From Mycobacterium kansasii ATCC 12478 (GTDB lineage Bacteria > Actinomycetota > Actinomycetes > Mycobacteriales > Mycobacteriaceae), in assembly GCF_000157895.3 (NCBI RefSeq), contig NC_022663.1, positions 6,262,001 to 6,326,000 of the forward strand: 64,000 bases of DNA. The letters run 5' to 3'. Every line of letters starts with the position of its first letter. Position 1 is the stretch's first letter. This document shows, piece after piece, positions 1-8,566 of this stretch. The translations under genes were made by a program, and so were the position numbers. The notes under the pieces are model-generated. The model was not told the DNA's origin. It did not search any database and worked only from the letters and a program-made list of their open reading frames with translations.

Positions 1-622
1 CGTGGTAGCTGTTGCCGGATGCCAATCCCGTGGTGTCCATCCCGAACATCGGCGGTCCCCAGGAGTCGCTGACCGCCACGTTGACGACGGTGGCCAGCCA
101 CGGCACGAAGGTTCGGCGGCCGGTCAGCAATGTCGTCGCGATCATCCAGTCGAGCTTGGCACCAGGATGGTAGAAGCTTCCGGCGGGCCGGTTGAGCTCA
201 GCCGGGTCATAGGTCAGTTCGCGGGCGAGATCGGTTGTGCTCCTGGATAAAAGGTCGGGAGTGATGCTCTCCACGTGCCAGTTCTCCAGCGATTCCATCA
301 CGGCCGAGACCTGGGCTGCGCGGTAGGTGGTGGCCTTGCCCTGACTGACCGACAAGGTCAGCGAGGCGGGCCGCACGGCCTGGACGGTAGGAATTCCGAG
401 ATCGTCCAGCCAGGTCAGGTCCGCGACCCGGGTGATCCCGGCCCGTTCCAGCGCAGGCTGAACGGCCTGCCAGGTTTGATCGGGCGAGATGATCCGGTGA
501 GTGCCGGCCCGATATCCGATTGTGGTGGGGTCCGCGTGACCCAGCACGCGCGGCGGCCAATGTGACCAGTCGGGTCCGGCTTTCATCAATTGCTGGGTGC
601 CGCGCCCGGACAGTTCCGACAT
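1..622 (-). CDS. YcaO-domain protein, N-terminal 207 residues (3' end off the left edge)
   Basis: An open frame starts at ATG 622 and runs leftward out of the window without a stop. Residues 76-118 carry the YcaO signature: GIPTVQAVRP, then SVSQGK (91-96), then MESLENWHVE (109-118), resembling the ATP-binding segment of YcaO enzymes. The family activates amide backbones with ATP, making azolines or thioamides in peptides or modifying proteins. The catalytic C-terminal half and any precursor peptide or TfuA partner would lie outside the window. The gene points away from the lprJ-position gene, across a hairpin-rich gap. YcaO identity is well supported; the substrate is unknown. Confidence 0.75.
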   Translation of the reverse strand, partial: MSELSGRGTQQLMKAGPDWSHWPPRVLGHADPTTIGYRAGTHRIISPDQTWQAVQPALERAGITRVADLTWLDDLGIPTVQAVRPASLTLSVSQGKATTYRAAQVSAVMESLENWHVESITPDLLSRSTTDLARELTYDPAELNRPAGSFYHPGAKLDWMIATTLLTGRRTFVPWLATVVNVAVSDSWGPPMFGMDTTGLASGNSYH

Positions 623-686
623 GGCTTTTCACGCTACTTAGTTGCCGGGTTTCCGGCGGGACATTGCGCCGGGTGCAGAAGAAAAT

Positions 687-860
687 CCCAGCGGGATCTC
701 ATCGCGGAGGGGGAGGGGGGCGGCGATGAGACCCCGCTGGGCGGGTGATTCGGCGGGGGTCCCAGACTTGGGGGGTGGGAGGCGATGGGACCCCCGCCGA
801 AGTTCTAGTGGGCCTCGGTCTGGCAGTACAGGAGTTCGTGGGACATCTGGGAGAACTCCT
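687..860. repeat. Three consecutive inverted repeats in the 623-1211 intergenic gap
   Basis: Arms 687-705/723-741 pair over 19 bp with one mismatch. Arms 749-764/786-801 are a perfect 16-bp inverted repeat with a 21-nt loop. Arms 830-837/853-860 are a perfect 8-bp repeat. No T-run follows, so these are not typical intrinsic terminators. They lie between the divergent YcaO and DUF732 genes. The rest of the gap to 1211 shows no convincing gene; a frame through it is only an upstream extension of the gene at 1212. Confidence 0.6.
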
Positions 861-1211
861 CACTTCCTTGGCTTCCGGAGCGGGTTCGTGATGTTTCGGT
901 TTCCGCTTCGAGACCAATCTTCCGAGGCTTTGCACCCAGCTGCTATCCCACAACTGGCTAATAGCCGGGGGAAAATTCGGGTCCCCCAGTGGCAGGGTCC
1001 GCGTGTCCCCCGATTGGGGGACAGGGGCGCTCGGCGCGCACGTGCGGATGAAATCGCCGTCTCTAGACGTTCGTGGCTACGCAGATCGGTTGCGAAACGG
1101 GTTAGTGGGCAAACTTTTACCGCACCGTGTTGTGAATGTGACCGCCGGCCAGCAGTGTATTCAGCGATTTATCTGGCACGTGTCCAAGAACCGACAGATG
1201 AGAAGGCGGAG

Positions 1212-1562
1212 ATGACGGCATCGGTGAGGGCCCTTCGACTCTTGGCCTTGGCTGCCGGGGTGCTTGGCATCTCCGCGACCATGGCGGCACCCACGCACGC
1301 CGACATGATGGGTAATGCCTTCCTGACGGCCTTGAACAACGCCGGCATCTCATATGGACAGCCGGCGGCGGCGATGGCGATCGGCCGGTCGGTGTGTCCG
1401 ATGGCAGTCCAGCCGGACGGGACGTTCGAATCCGTCGTCGCCAGAATGGCTGAAGACAACGGGATGTCTCACGATGCGGCAGCCGCGTTCACCATTGTCG
1501 CGATCGCGACGTATTGCCCGGCGGTGATCTACCCGCTGTTGCCCAATCGGCTACAGGCCTAG
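1212..1562 (+). CDS. Small exported DUF732-family protein in the lprJ position
   Basis: The 116-residue product has a signal peptide: charged MTASVRALR, a hydrophobic core to about residue 25, then a likely signal peptidase I site after THA at residue 30. Two cysteines (62 and 102) flank the mature domain, as in small exported DUF732 proteins of mycobacteria. Start ATG 1212 was chosen because GGCGGAG lies just upstream and the signal peptide begins there; the frame extending further upstream is noncoding in character. Its position before Rv1691 is that of lprJ, but there is no lipobox cysteine at the signal end, so I do not call it a lipoprotein. Function unknown. Confidence 0.75.
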   Translation: MTASVRALRLLALAAGVLGISATMAAPTHADMMGNAFLTALNNAGISYGQPAAAMAIGRSVCPMAVQPDGTFESVVARMAEDNGMSHDAAAAFTIVAIATYCPAVIYPLLPNRLQA

Positions 1563-1572
1563 ACCTGGCCTA

Positions 1573-1611
1573 GACCGATTGTGGGGACCGATTGTGGGGA
1601 CCGATTGTGAG
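1573..1611. repeat. Three tandem 13-bp repeats
   Basis: The unit GACCGATTGTGGG occurs at 1573-1585 and 1586-1598, with a one-base variant at 1599-1611. It sits between the exported protein gene and the Rv1691 homologue. No function is evident. Confidence 0.8.
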
Positions 1612-1641
1612 CTCATCGAATGTGCCCGTAACCTCTAGCGA

Positions 1642-2472
1642 GTGGTCGACGACAGGCATGACCGCAGCGGCGATCGCAGGCCGCGACCGGCATCGGGTGG
1701 CGTACCGCGGCGTGGTCCACAGCAAAAGCGTGACGGTCCCTGGTCGGGTCCGGGCCGGGCGCGCCCGGCTCAACCGCGGTCGGCACCTCCCGAGGTACCC
1801 CGCGAGTCCCGCGACGGGCCGGCAATCCCGCCGGGAGTGGATGCCAAGCAGCTGGCACCGGAGATCCGGCGCGAGCTGAGCACCCTGGACCGGGCCACCG
1901 CCGATGCGGTGGCGCGGCACCTGGTGGCCGCCGGGGAACTGCTCGACGAGGATCCCGAAGCCGCCCTGAGCCACGCGCGTGCGGCCCGGGCCCGCTCCGG
2001 CAGGATCGCCGTCGTTCGCGAAGCCGTCGGGATCGCCGCCTACCGCTGCGGCGACTGGGCTCAGGCACTGGCCGAATTGCGCGCTGCGCGGCGGATGGGC
2101 AGCCGTTCCCCGCTGCTGGCCCTGATCGCCGACTGCGAACGCGGTCTCGGCCGCCCGCTACGGGCCATCGAACTTGCGCGCGGACCCGAGGCGGCACAAC
2201 TCAGCGGCGACGACGCCGACGAGTTACGAATCGTCGCCGCCGGCGCGCGTGCCGATCTCGGGCAGCTGGAGCAGGCGCTGACCGTGTTGTCGACGCCCCA
2301 GCTCGACCCGGCCCGCACCGGCTCGACGGCGGCGCGACTGTTTTACGCCTATGCCGAGACACTGTTGGCGCTCGGGCGTCGCGACGAGGCGCTGCGATGG
2401 TTCTTGCGCGCCGCCGACGCCGATCTGGAAGGCGTCACCGACGCCGAAGACCGGGTCGCCGAGCTGGGTTGA
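1642..2472 (+). CDS. TPR-like helical repeat protein, Rv1691 homologue
   Basis: The 276-residue protein starts at GTG 1642. A basic, Arg/Pro-rich, low-complexity N-terminus of about 60 residues precedes an alanine/leucine-rich helical region whose paired helices (ALSHARAARARSG, WAQALAELRAARRMG, LGQLEQALTVL, ALGRRDEALRWFLRAA) have the spacing of tetratricopeptide repeats. Such repeats usually hold protein partners. Size and position match Rv1691. It ends 7 bp before the phosphatase gene and is probably cotranscribed with it. The N-terminal extension may be overlong if a later start is used. No enzyme motif is visible. Confidence 0.75.
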   Translation: MVDDRHDRSGDRRPRPASGGVPRRGPQQKRDGPWSGPGRARPAQPRSAPPEVPRESRDGPAIPPGVDAKQLAPEIRRELSTLDRATADAVARHLVAAGELLDEDPEAALSHARAARARSGRIAVVREAVGIAAYRCGDWAQALAELRAARRMGSRSPLLALIADCERGLGRPLRAIELARGPEAAQLSGDDADELRIVAAGARADLGQLEQALTVLSTPQLDPARTGSTAARLFYAYAETLLALGRRDEALRWFLRAADADLEGVTDAEDRVAELG

Positions 2473-2479
2473 GCATCAG

Positions 2480-3490
2480 GTGAAAAGTCTTGCGCAGCAG
2501 TATGATTGCCTGCTGATCGACCTGGATGGGACGGTATTTCGCGGCCGCCGGGCCACCGAGGGCGCGGTCCAATCGCTGGCGGGGGTGAGCAGTCGAAAAC
2601 TCTTCGTCACCAACAACGCGTCGCGCAGCGCCGACGAGGTCGCGGCGCATCTGCGCGAACTCGGCTTCGATGCCTACGGTAACGACGTGGTCACCAGCGC
2701 GCAGAGCGCCGCCCGGGTGCTGGCCGATCAGCTCCCTCCAGGTTCACCGGTGCTGATTGTGGGTACCGACGCGCTGGCCGCCGAGGTCGCCACGGTGGGG
2801 CTGCATCCGGTGCGTCGCTGGGACGACGGACCGGTTGCCGTGGTTCAAGGCCTCTCGATGACCACCGGCTGGCCGGAGCTTGCCGAGGCCGCGCTGGCCA
2901 TCCGGGCCGGCGCCCTGTGGGTGGCGGCCAACGTCGACCCCACCTTGCCCACCGAGCGCGGCCTGCTGCCGGGCAACGGGTCACTGGTCGCGGCGCTGCG
3001 AGCGGCCACCGGTGCCGAGCCGCAAGTGGCCGGTAAGCCGGGTCCGCAATTGATGGCGGACGCCATAGCCCGCGGCGATTGGCGCGCGCCGCTGGTGATC
3101 GGCGATCGGCTCGACACCGACATCGAAGGCGCCCACGCCGCCGGGCTGCCGAGCCTGATGGTGCTCAGTGGGGTCAACAGCGCGCGAGATGCGGTGTTCG
3201 CGCCACCTCGGCAGCGTCCCACCTATCTCGGCCACGATCTGCGCTGCCTGCACCAGGATGGCGAGCTGCTGGCGATAGGGTCACAGCCGGGCTGGCGGGT
3301 CGACGTGGCCGACACGACGGTGACGGTCAGCGCCACCGGTGACCAGGACGGGGACGACCTCTCGGTGGTACGTGCCGTCGCGAGCGCGGTCTGGGACGCG
3401 CATCCGGACGGACGGCCAGTCAGTATCGGGGCCGGCGACGAGGCGGCCCGCGACGCATTGCGCCGCTGGTCCCTCGAGCACGGCGACTAG
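2480..3490 (+). CDS. HAD-family glycerol-3-phosphate phosphatase, Rv1692 homologue
   Basis: This 336-residue hydrolase has all HAD motifs: DLDGT at 14-18 with nucleophile D14 and acid/base D16, TNN at 44-46, lysine in GKPGPQ near 186, and the metal-binding GDRLDTD near 208. The large cap after motif II is typical of the NagD/p-nitrophenylphosphatase branch. The M. tuberculosis orthologue Rv1692 dephosphorylates glycerol-3-phosphate during recycling of phospholipid head groups; conservation of motifs and position supports the same role. The C-terminal 70 or so residues form a separate small domain. GTG 2480 was chosen because the protein sequence VKSLAQQYDC leads directly into motif I. Confidence 0.88.
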   Translation: MKSLAQQYDCLLIDLDGTVFRGRRATEGAVQSLAGVSSRKLFVTNNASRSADEVAAHLRELGFDAYGNDVVTSAQSAARVLADQLPPGSPVLIVGTDALAAEVATVGLHPVRRWDDGPVAVVQGLSMTTGWPELAEAALAIRAGALWVAANVDPTLPTERGLLPGNGSLVAALRAATGAEPQVAGKPGPQLMADAIARGDWRAPLVIGDRLDTDIEGAHAAGLPSLMVLSGVNSARDAVFAPPRQRPTYLGHDLRCLHQDGELLAIGSQPGWRVDVADTTVTVSATGDQDGDDLSVVRAVASAVWDAHPDGRPVSIGAGDEAARDALRRWSLEHGD

Positions 3491-3513
3491 CGGCAACTAG
3501 CGTAGGGAGCGCA

Positions 3514-3690
3514 ATGACTATTGACCCTGATCAGATTCGCTCGGAAATCGAAGCCCTGGTGGCCCAGCTGCCCGATGTCGCCGACGCCGAGAACGGGCCG
3601 TCTCTTGCCGAGCTCGAGGTCATCGCGCGCCGCCTGTCGGAGGCCCACGACGTGTTGTTGCGGGCCCTGGAGTCGGCGGAGAAGGGCTGA
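3514..3690 (+). CDS. Rv1693-like 58-residue conserved protein
   Basis: A short acidic helical protein (starts MTIDPDQIRSEIEALVAQ, ends LESAEKG) lies between the phosphatase and tlyA. GTAGGGAG at 3502-3509 is a good ribosome binding site for ATG 3514. Length and position match Rv1693, and it ends 8 bp before tlyA. It has no signal peptide or membrane segment and looks like a small coiled or helical-pair protein. Function is unknown; its conserved place between the same neighbours argues it is real. Confidence 0.85.
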   Translation: MTIDPDQIRSEIEALVAQLPDVADAENGPSLAELEVIARRLSEAHDVLLRALESAEKG

Positions 3691-3698
3691 GGGCAACG

Positions 3699-4508
3699 GT
3701 GGCACGGCGTGCCCGCGTTGACGTCGAGCTGGTGCGGCGCGGCCTCGCGCGATCCCGTCACCAGGCTGCGGAATTGATCGAAGCCGGCAAGGTGCGCATC
3801 GACGGCCTGCCGGTGGTCAAGCCGGCGACCGCCGTGGCCCCCAGCGCGGCGTTGACCGTCGCGGTGGATGGCGCCCGCGGCTGGGTATCGCGGGGGGCCC
3901 ACAAACTCATCGGTGCGCTGGACGCCTTCGCGGTTCCCGTTCAAGGCCGACGCTGCCTGGACGCGGGCGCGTCGACCGGCGGGTTCACCGAGGTGCTGCT
4001 GGACCGCGGTGCCGCCGAAGTGGTTGCCGTCGATGTCGGTTACGGCCAGCTGGCCTGGTCGCTGCGTAACGATCCGCGAGTGGCGGTCGTCGAGCGGACC
4101 AATGTGCGTGACGTGTCGCCCGAGGCGATCGGCGGCTCCGTCGACCTCATCGTGGCCGACCTCTCGTTCATCTCGCTGGGCACGGTGTTGCCCGCGCTGA
4201 TTGACTGTGCGTCGCCGGGCGCAGATATCGTTCCCATGGTGAAGCCACAGTTCGAGGTGGGCAAGGGGCAGGTCGGTCCCGGCGGGGTGGTTTCGGACCC
4301 GCAGTTGCGCGCGGATGCGGTGCTGGCTGTCTCGCGGCGTGCGGACGAGCTGGGTTGGCACACCGTCGGTGTCGCCGCCAGCCCGCTTCCGGGCCCGTCG
4401 GGCAACGTCGAATACTTCCTGTGGTTGCGCGCACAGACCGATCGGTGGTTGGCCGGCGACGAACTGGTGGACGCGGTGCGGCGGGCGACGAGCATGGGCC
4501 CGCAGTGA
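3699..4508 (+). CDS. tlyA: TlyA, 16S/23S rRNA 2'-O-methyltransferase
   Basis: The 269-residue enzyme methylates the 2'-hydroxyl of rRNA cytidines in both ribosomal subunits; loss in M. tuberculosis gives capreomycin and viomycin resistance. An N-terminal S4 RNA-binding domain (about 1-63, with RRGLARSRHQAAELI and the GKVRIDG loop) precedes an FtsJ-type methyltransferase with the S-adenosylmethionine site DAGASTGGFTE at 88-98, a following DVGYGQ, and MVKPQFEVGKG near 180. Start is GTG 3699. The stop overlaps the ppnK start by four bases (GTGA), implying translational coupling. Length is that of the M. tuberculosis protein within one residue, and nothing is disrupted. Confidence 0.97.
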   Translation: MARRARVDVELVRRGLARSRHQAAELIEAGKVRIDGLPVVKPATAVAPSAALTVAVDGARGWVSRGAHKLIGALDAFAVPVQGRRCLDAGASTGGFTEVLLDRGAAEVVAVDVGYGQLAWSLRNDPRVAVVERTNVRDVSPEAIGGSVDLIVADLSFISLGTVLPALIDCASPGADIVPMVKPQFEVGKGQVGPGGVVSDPQLRADAVLAVSRRADELGWHTVGVAASPLPGPSGNVEYFLWLRAQTDRWLAGDELVDAVRRATSMGPQ

Positions 4509-5440
4509 CGTCGCAGCAGAGCACCGAGCGCACCGTCTTACTGGTGGTCCACACCGGACGCGACGAAGCTACCGAGACCGCGCGGCGCGTCGAGAAAGTA
4601 CTGGGCGACAACAAGATTGGACTTCGAGTGCTGTCCGCCGAGGCGGTCAACCGCGGATCGTTACGCCTGGCTCCCGACGACATGCGAGCCCGGGGCGTCC
4701 AGATCGAGGTGGTGAATGCCGACCCGCACGCCGCCGATGGCTGCGAGTTGGTGCTGGTGCTCGGCGGTGACGGCACCTTCTTGCGGGCAGCCGAGCTGGC
4801 CCGCAACGCCAGCATTCCGGTGTTGGGTGTCAACCTGGGCCGGATCGGATTCCTGGCCGAAGCCGAGGCCGAGGCTATCGACCTGGTGCTCGAGCACGTG
4901 GTGGCGCGGGACTACCGGGTGGAAGACCGGCTGACCCTCGATGTCGCGGTGCGCCACGGTGGCCGCGTCATCGACCAGGGCTGGGCGCTCAACGAAGCGA
5001 GCCTGGAAAAGGGCCCCCGGCTGGGCGTGCTGGGGGTGGTCGTCGAAATCGACGGCCGTCCGGTGTCGGCTTTCGGCTGCGACGGGGTGCTGGTGTCGAC
5101 GCCGACCGGGTCCACCGCCTATGCGTTCTCGGCGGGCGGCCCGGTGTTGTGGCCGGATCTCGAGGCGATCTTGGTGGTGCCCAACAACGCTCACGCGTTG
5201 TTCGGCCGGCCGATGGTCACCAGTCCGGATGCCCGCATCGCGATCGAGATAGAGGCTGACGGTCACGACGCCCTGGTGTTCTGCGACGGCCGCCGCGAAA
5301 TGCTGATACCCGCCGGCGGGCGGCTCGAGGTGACCCGCTGTGACACACCGGTGAGATGGGCACGGTTGGACAGCGCGCCGTTCACCGACCGTCTGGTGAC
5401 CAAGTTCCAGTTGCCAGTGACCGGTTGGCGCGGGAAGTAA
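4505..5440 (+). CDS. ppnK: Inorganic polyphosphate/ATP-NAD kinase
   Basis: The enzyme phosphorylates NAD to NADP using ATP, or polyphosphate in mycobacteria, and so supplies all cellular NADP. The 311-residue sequence has the GGDGT nucleotide motif near 87-91, the NE motif within LNEAS near 162, and the glycine-rich TPTGSTAYAFSAGGP segment near 200. GTG 4505 overlaps the tlyA stop by four bases. A short variable N-terminus precedes the first strand TVLLVVHTGRD. It lies in a tight run tlyA-ppnK-recN with 3 bp before recN. Confidence 0.96.
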   Translation: MTSQQSTERTVLLVVHTGRDEATETARRVEKVLGDNKIGLRVLSAEAVNRGSLRLAPDDMRARGVQIEVVNADPHAADGCELVLVLGGDGTFLRAAELARNASIPVLGVNLGRIGFLAEAEAEAIDLVLEHVVARDYRVEDRLTLDVAVRHGGRVIDQGWALNEASLEKGPRLGVLGVVVEIDGRPVSAFGCDGVLVSTPTGSTAYAFSAGGPVLWPDLEAILVVPNNAHALFGRPMVTSPDARIAIEIEADGHDALVFCDGRREMLIPAGGRLEVTRCDTPVRWARLDSAPFTDRLVTKFQLPVTGWRGK

Positions 5441-5443
5441 CCG

Positions 5444-7201
5444 GTGCTCACTGAGATCCGCATCGAGTCGCTGGGCGCCATCAGCACCGCGACCGCCGAG
5501 TTCGATCGCGGGCTGACCGTGCTCACCGGCGAGACCGGTACCGGCAAGACCATGGTGGTCACCGGGTTGCAGCTGCTGGGCGGTGCGCGCGCCGACCCGA
5601 CCCGGGTGCGATCCGGGGCCGATCGTGCCGTCGTCGAAGGCCGGTTCACCACAACCGATCTCGACGATGCCACGGTCGCCAGGCTCGACGAGATCCTGGA
5701 CGCTTCGGGGGCGCAGCGCGACGAGGACGACAGCGTGATCGCATTGCGCTCGGTCAGCGGTAACGGGCCGTCGCGCGCATACCTCGGCGGTCGCAGCGTG
5801 CCCGCCAAGTCGCTCAGCGGTTTCACCAACGAGCTACTGGCCCTGCATGGGCAAAACGACCAGTTGCGGTTGCTGCGACCGGACGAACAACGTGGCGCGG
5901 TGGACCGCTTCGCGGCCAGCGGACCCGCGTGCGAGCGCTATCGCAAGCTGCGCGACACGTGGCTGTCGGCGCGGCGAGACCTGTCTGACCGGCGTAACCG
6001 GGCGCGCGAGCTGGCCCAGGAGGCGGACCGGTTGCAGTTTGCCCTCAACGAGATCGACGCGGTCGACCCGCAGCCGGGCGAGGACGAGGCGCTGGTCGCT
6101 GACATCGTGCGGCTCTCCGAGCTGGACACCCTGCGCGAGGCCGCGTCGGTGGCGCGCGCGGCATTGTCCGGCGCGCCCGATGACACGTTCGGCGTCGGCG
6201 CCACCGAATGCCTCGGGCGCGCCCGGGCGGCTCTTGAATCGACCGACGATACCGCGCTGCGGGCGCTGGCCGATCAAATCGGCGAGGCGTTGACGGTGAT
6301 TGTCGATGCGGCCGGGGAGCTCGGCAATTATGTCGACGGGCTGCCGGCCGATGCCAGCGCTCTAGACGCCAAACTGGCCCGCCAAGCCCAACTGCGCACC
6401 CTGACCCGCAAGTACGCCGCCGATATCGACGGGGTGCTGCGGTGGGCCCGGGCCTCCCGTGACCGGCTGGGCCAACTCGACGTCTCCGAAGAGGGCTTGG
6501 CGGCGCTGGAGCGCCGCGCCGAGCAACTGGAGCGCGAATTAGCCCAAGCAGCAGTCGATCTGAGCAAGATTCGGCGCAAAGCGGCCAAGAAGTTGGCCAC
6601 CGAGGTCACGGCGGAGCTGTCCGCCCTGGCGATGGCCGACGCCGAGTTCACCATCGGCGTGACCACCGACCTGGCCGAGCACGACGATCCCGTTGCATTG
6701 ACATTGCCGTCGGGCGAGCCGGCCCGCGCCGGTGCCGACGGCATCGACCACGTCGAGTTCGGCTTCGCTGCACACCGCGGCATGACCGTGCTGCCGCTGG
6801 CCAAGAGTGCATCCGGCGGTGAGTTGTCCCGGGTGATGCTGGCGCTGGAAGTAGTGCTGGCGACATCGCGGAAACAAACGGTCGGCACCACGATGGTGTT
6901 CGACGAGGTCGACGCCGGGGTCGGCGGCAGGGCGGCCGTCCAGATCGGGCGACGCCTGGCGAAGCTGGCGCGCACCCACCAGGTCATCGTGGTCACGCAC
7001 CTGCCCCAGGTGGCTGCCTATGCCGACGTGCATTTGACGGTGCACAGCACCGGACGCGACGGCGCCAGCGGGGTACGTCGGCTGAACGCCGAGGAGCGGG
7101 TGGCCGAGCTGGCCAGGATGCTGGCCGGGCTGGGTGAGTCGGACAGCGGTCGCGCCCACGCCCGTGAGCTGCTCGACGCCGCGCAGAACGACGAGATCTA
7201 G
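5444..7201 (+). CDS. recN: DNA repair protein RecN
   Basis: RecN is an SMC-like ATPase that acts at DNA double-strand breaks and holds broken ends. The 585-residue protein has the N-terminal Walker A GETGTGKT (about 29-36), a long heptad-like central region (about 150-390), then the ABC signature SGGELSRV near 455 and Walker B leading into DEVDAGVGG near 486. The length matches the M. tuberculosis protein closely. It begins at GTG 5444, three bases after ppnK, so it is likely cotranscribed with it. I see no SOS box directly before the start. Confidence 0.96.
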   Translation: MLTEIRIESLGAISTATAEFDRGLTVLTGETGTGKTMVVTGLQLLGGARADPTRVRSGADRAVVEGRFTTTDLDDATVARLDEILDASGAQRDEDDSVIALRSVSGNGPSRAYLGGRSVPAKSLSGFTNELLALHGQNDQLRLLRPDEQRGAVDRFAASGPACERYRKLRDTWLSARRDLSDRRNRARELAQEADRLQFALNEIDAVDPQPGEDEALVADIVRLSELDTLREAASVARAALSGAPDDTFGVGATECLGRARAALESTDDTALRALADQIGEALTVIVDAAGELGNYVDGLPADASALDAKLARQAQLRTLTRKYAADIDGVLRWARASRDRLGQLDVSEEGLAALERRAEQLERELAQAAVDLSKIRRKAAKKLATEVTAELSALAMADAEFTIGVTTDLAEHDDPVALTLPSGEPARAGADGIDHVEFGFAAHRGMTVLPLAKSASGGELSRVMLALEVVLATSRKQTVGTTMVFDEVDAGVGGRAAVQIGRRLAKLARTHQVIVVTHLPQVAAYADVHLTVHSTGRDGASGVRRLNAEERVAELARMLAGLGESDSGRAHARELLDAAQNDEI

Positions 7202-7280
7202 CCGCCCAACGTCGACGCCTTGTTGCCATCTGGTCGCGATCGGCCAACAACTCGGCGCCCTGCGGCGTAGTGTGTGACAG

Positions 7281-7300
7281 TTGTGACTCCATATAACTTA
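7281..7300 (+). promoter_or_regulatory. Possible promoter for steA
   Basis: An AT-rich TATAAC (7292-7297) stands out in the 161-bp gap after recN and could be a -10 element, with the transcript beginning about 60 bases before the steA start. No good -35 is visible. Confidence 0.35.
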
Positions 7301-7362
7301 TGGGGCTGATGTTACGGCGCGCCTCCCGGCCCCGGCCATGCTTCCCCGACAGAATCGCCCCC

Positions 7363-8544
7363 ATGAAGATGTCAGCACTTCTGTCTCGTAACACCGCCCG
7401 GCCAGGCCTGGTCGGCACCGCCCGCGTCGACCGGAACGTCGACCGCCTGCTGCGCAGGGTCTGTCCCGGCGACATCGTGGTCCTCGACATCCTGGACCTG
7501 GACCGCATCACCGCGGACGCACTGGTGGAAGCTGACGTCGCCGCCGTCGTCAACGCATCGTCGTCGGTATCGGGCCGCTACCCGAACCTGGGGCCCGAGG
7601 TATTGGTCAACAACGGGGTCACCCTGATCGACGAGACCGGACCCGAGGTCTTCAAGAAGGTCAAGGACGGTTCGAAGATCCGGTTGTACGAAGGCGGCCT
7701 GTATTCGGGCGACCGCCGGCTGGTCCGCGGTACCGAGCGCAGCGACCACGACATCGCCGACCTGATGCGGGAGGCCAAGAGTGGGCTCGCTGCGCACCTG
7801 GAAGCGTTCGCCGGCAACACGATCGAGTTCATCAAGAGCGAGAGCCCGCTGCTGATCGACGGAATCGGCATCCCCGACATCGACGTAGACATGCGCCGCC
7901 GGCACGTGGTGGTCGTCGGGGAAGAGCCAAGGGCCGCCGACGATGTGAAAGCTCTCAAACCGTTCATCAAGGAGTACCAGCCGGTGCTGGTCGGTGTCGG
8001 CACCGGCGCGGACGTGTTGCGTAAGGCCGGGTACCGTCCGCAGCTGATCGTCGGCGACCCCGACCAGATCAGCACCGAGGTGCTCAAGTGCGGCGCCCAG
8101 GTGGTGTTGCCCGCCGACGCCGACGGCCACGCGCCCGGGCTGGAGCGCATCCAGGATCTCGGTGTCGGGGCGATGACGTTCCCGGCCGCCGGCTCGGCGA
8201 TCGACCTGGCGTTGCTGCTTGCCGACCACCACGGCGCCGCACTGCTGGTCACCGCCGGCCACACCGCCAACATCGAGACCTTCTTCGACCGGACGCGGGC
8301 GCAAAGCAACCCGTCGACCTTCCTCACCAGGCTGCGGGTGGGGGAGAAGCTGGTAGACGCCAAGGCGGTCGCGACGTTGTACCGTAACCACATTTCGGCT
8401 GGCGCCATTGCGCTGTTGGCGTTGACGATGCTGATCGCCATCATCGTCGTCTTGTGGGTGTCCCGCACCGATGGTGTGGTGCTGCACTGGATCATCGACT
8501 ACTGGAACCGCTTCTCCCTCTGGGTGCAGAACCTGGTGACCTGA
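7363..8544 (+). CDS. steA: SteA-like septation protein, Rv1697 homologue
   Basis: The 393-residue cytoplasmic protein has one C-terminal membrane helix (about residues 344-370). The body has a thiamin-pyrophosphokinase-like fold signal: a glycine-rich core with VGDPDQIS in the middle. In Corynebacterium SteA and its partner SteB recruit the septal hydrolase RipA at division; the next gene here is the SteB/MctB homologue, 22 bp downstream. ATG 7363 (MKMSALLSRN) was chosen over the in-frame ATG at 7300 because the extra 21 residues are Arg/Pro-rich and the shorter form has the length known for Rv1697. Confidence 0.88.
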   Translation: MKMSALLSRNTARPGLVGTARVDRNVDRLLRRVCPGDIVVLDILDLDRITADALVEADVAAVVNASSSVSGRYPNLGPEVLVNNGVTLIDETGPEVFKKVKDGSKIRLYEGGLYSGDRRLVRGTERSDHDIADLMREAKSGLAAHLEAFAGNTIEFIKSESPLLIDGIGIPDIDVDMRRRHVVVVGEEPRAADDVKALKPFIKEYQPVLVGVGTGADVLRKAGYRPQLIVGDPDQISTEVLKCGAQVVLPADADGHAPGLERIQDLGVGAMTFPAAGSAIDLALLLADHHGAALLVTAGHTANIETFFDRTRAQSNPSTFLTRLRVGEKLVDAKAVATLYRNHISAGAIALLALTMLIAIIVVLWVSRTDGVVLHWIIDYWNRFSLWVQNLVT

Positions 8545-8566
8545 ACCCTTCGAGGACGGTGCCTTC

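Noticed and set aside
642..1211. Long in-frame extension upstream of the DUF732 gene
   Set aside because: It crosses the hairpins, has noncoding composition, and would bury the signal peptide inside the protein.
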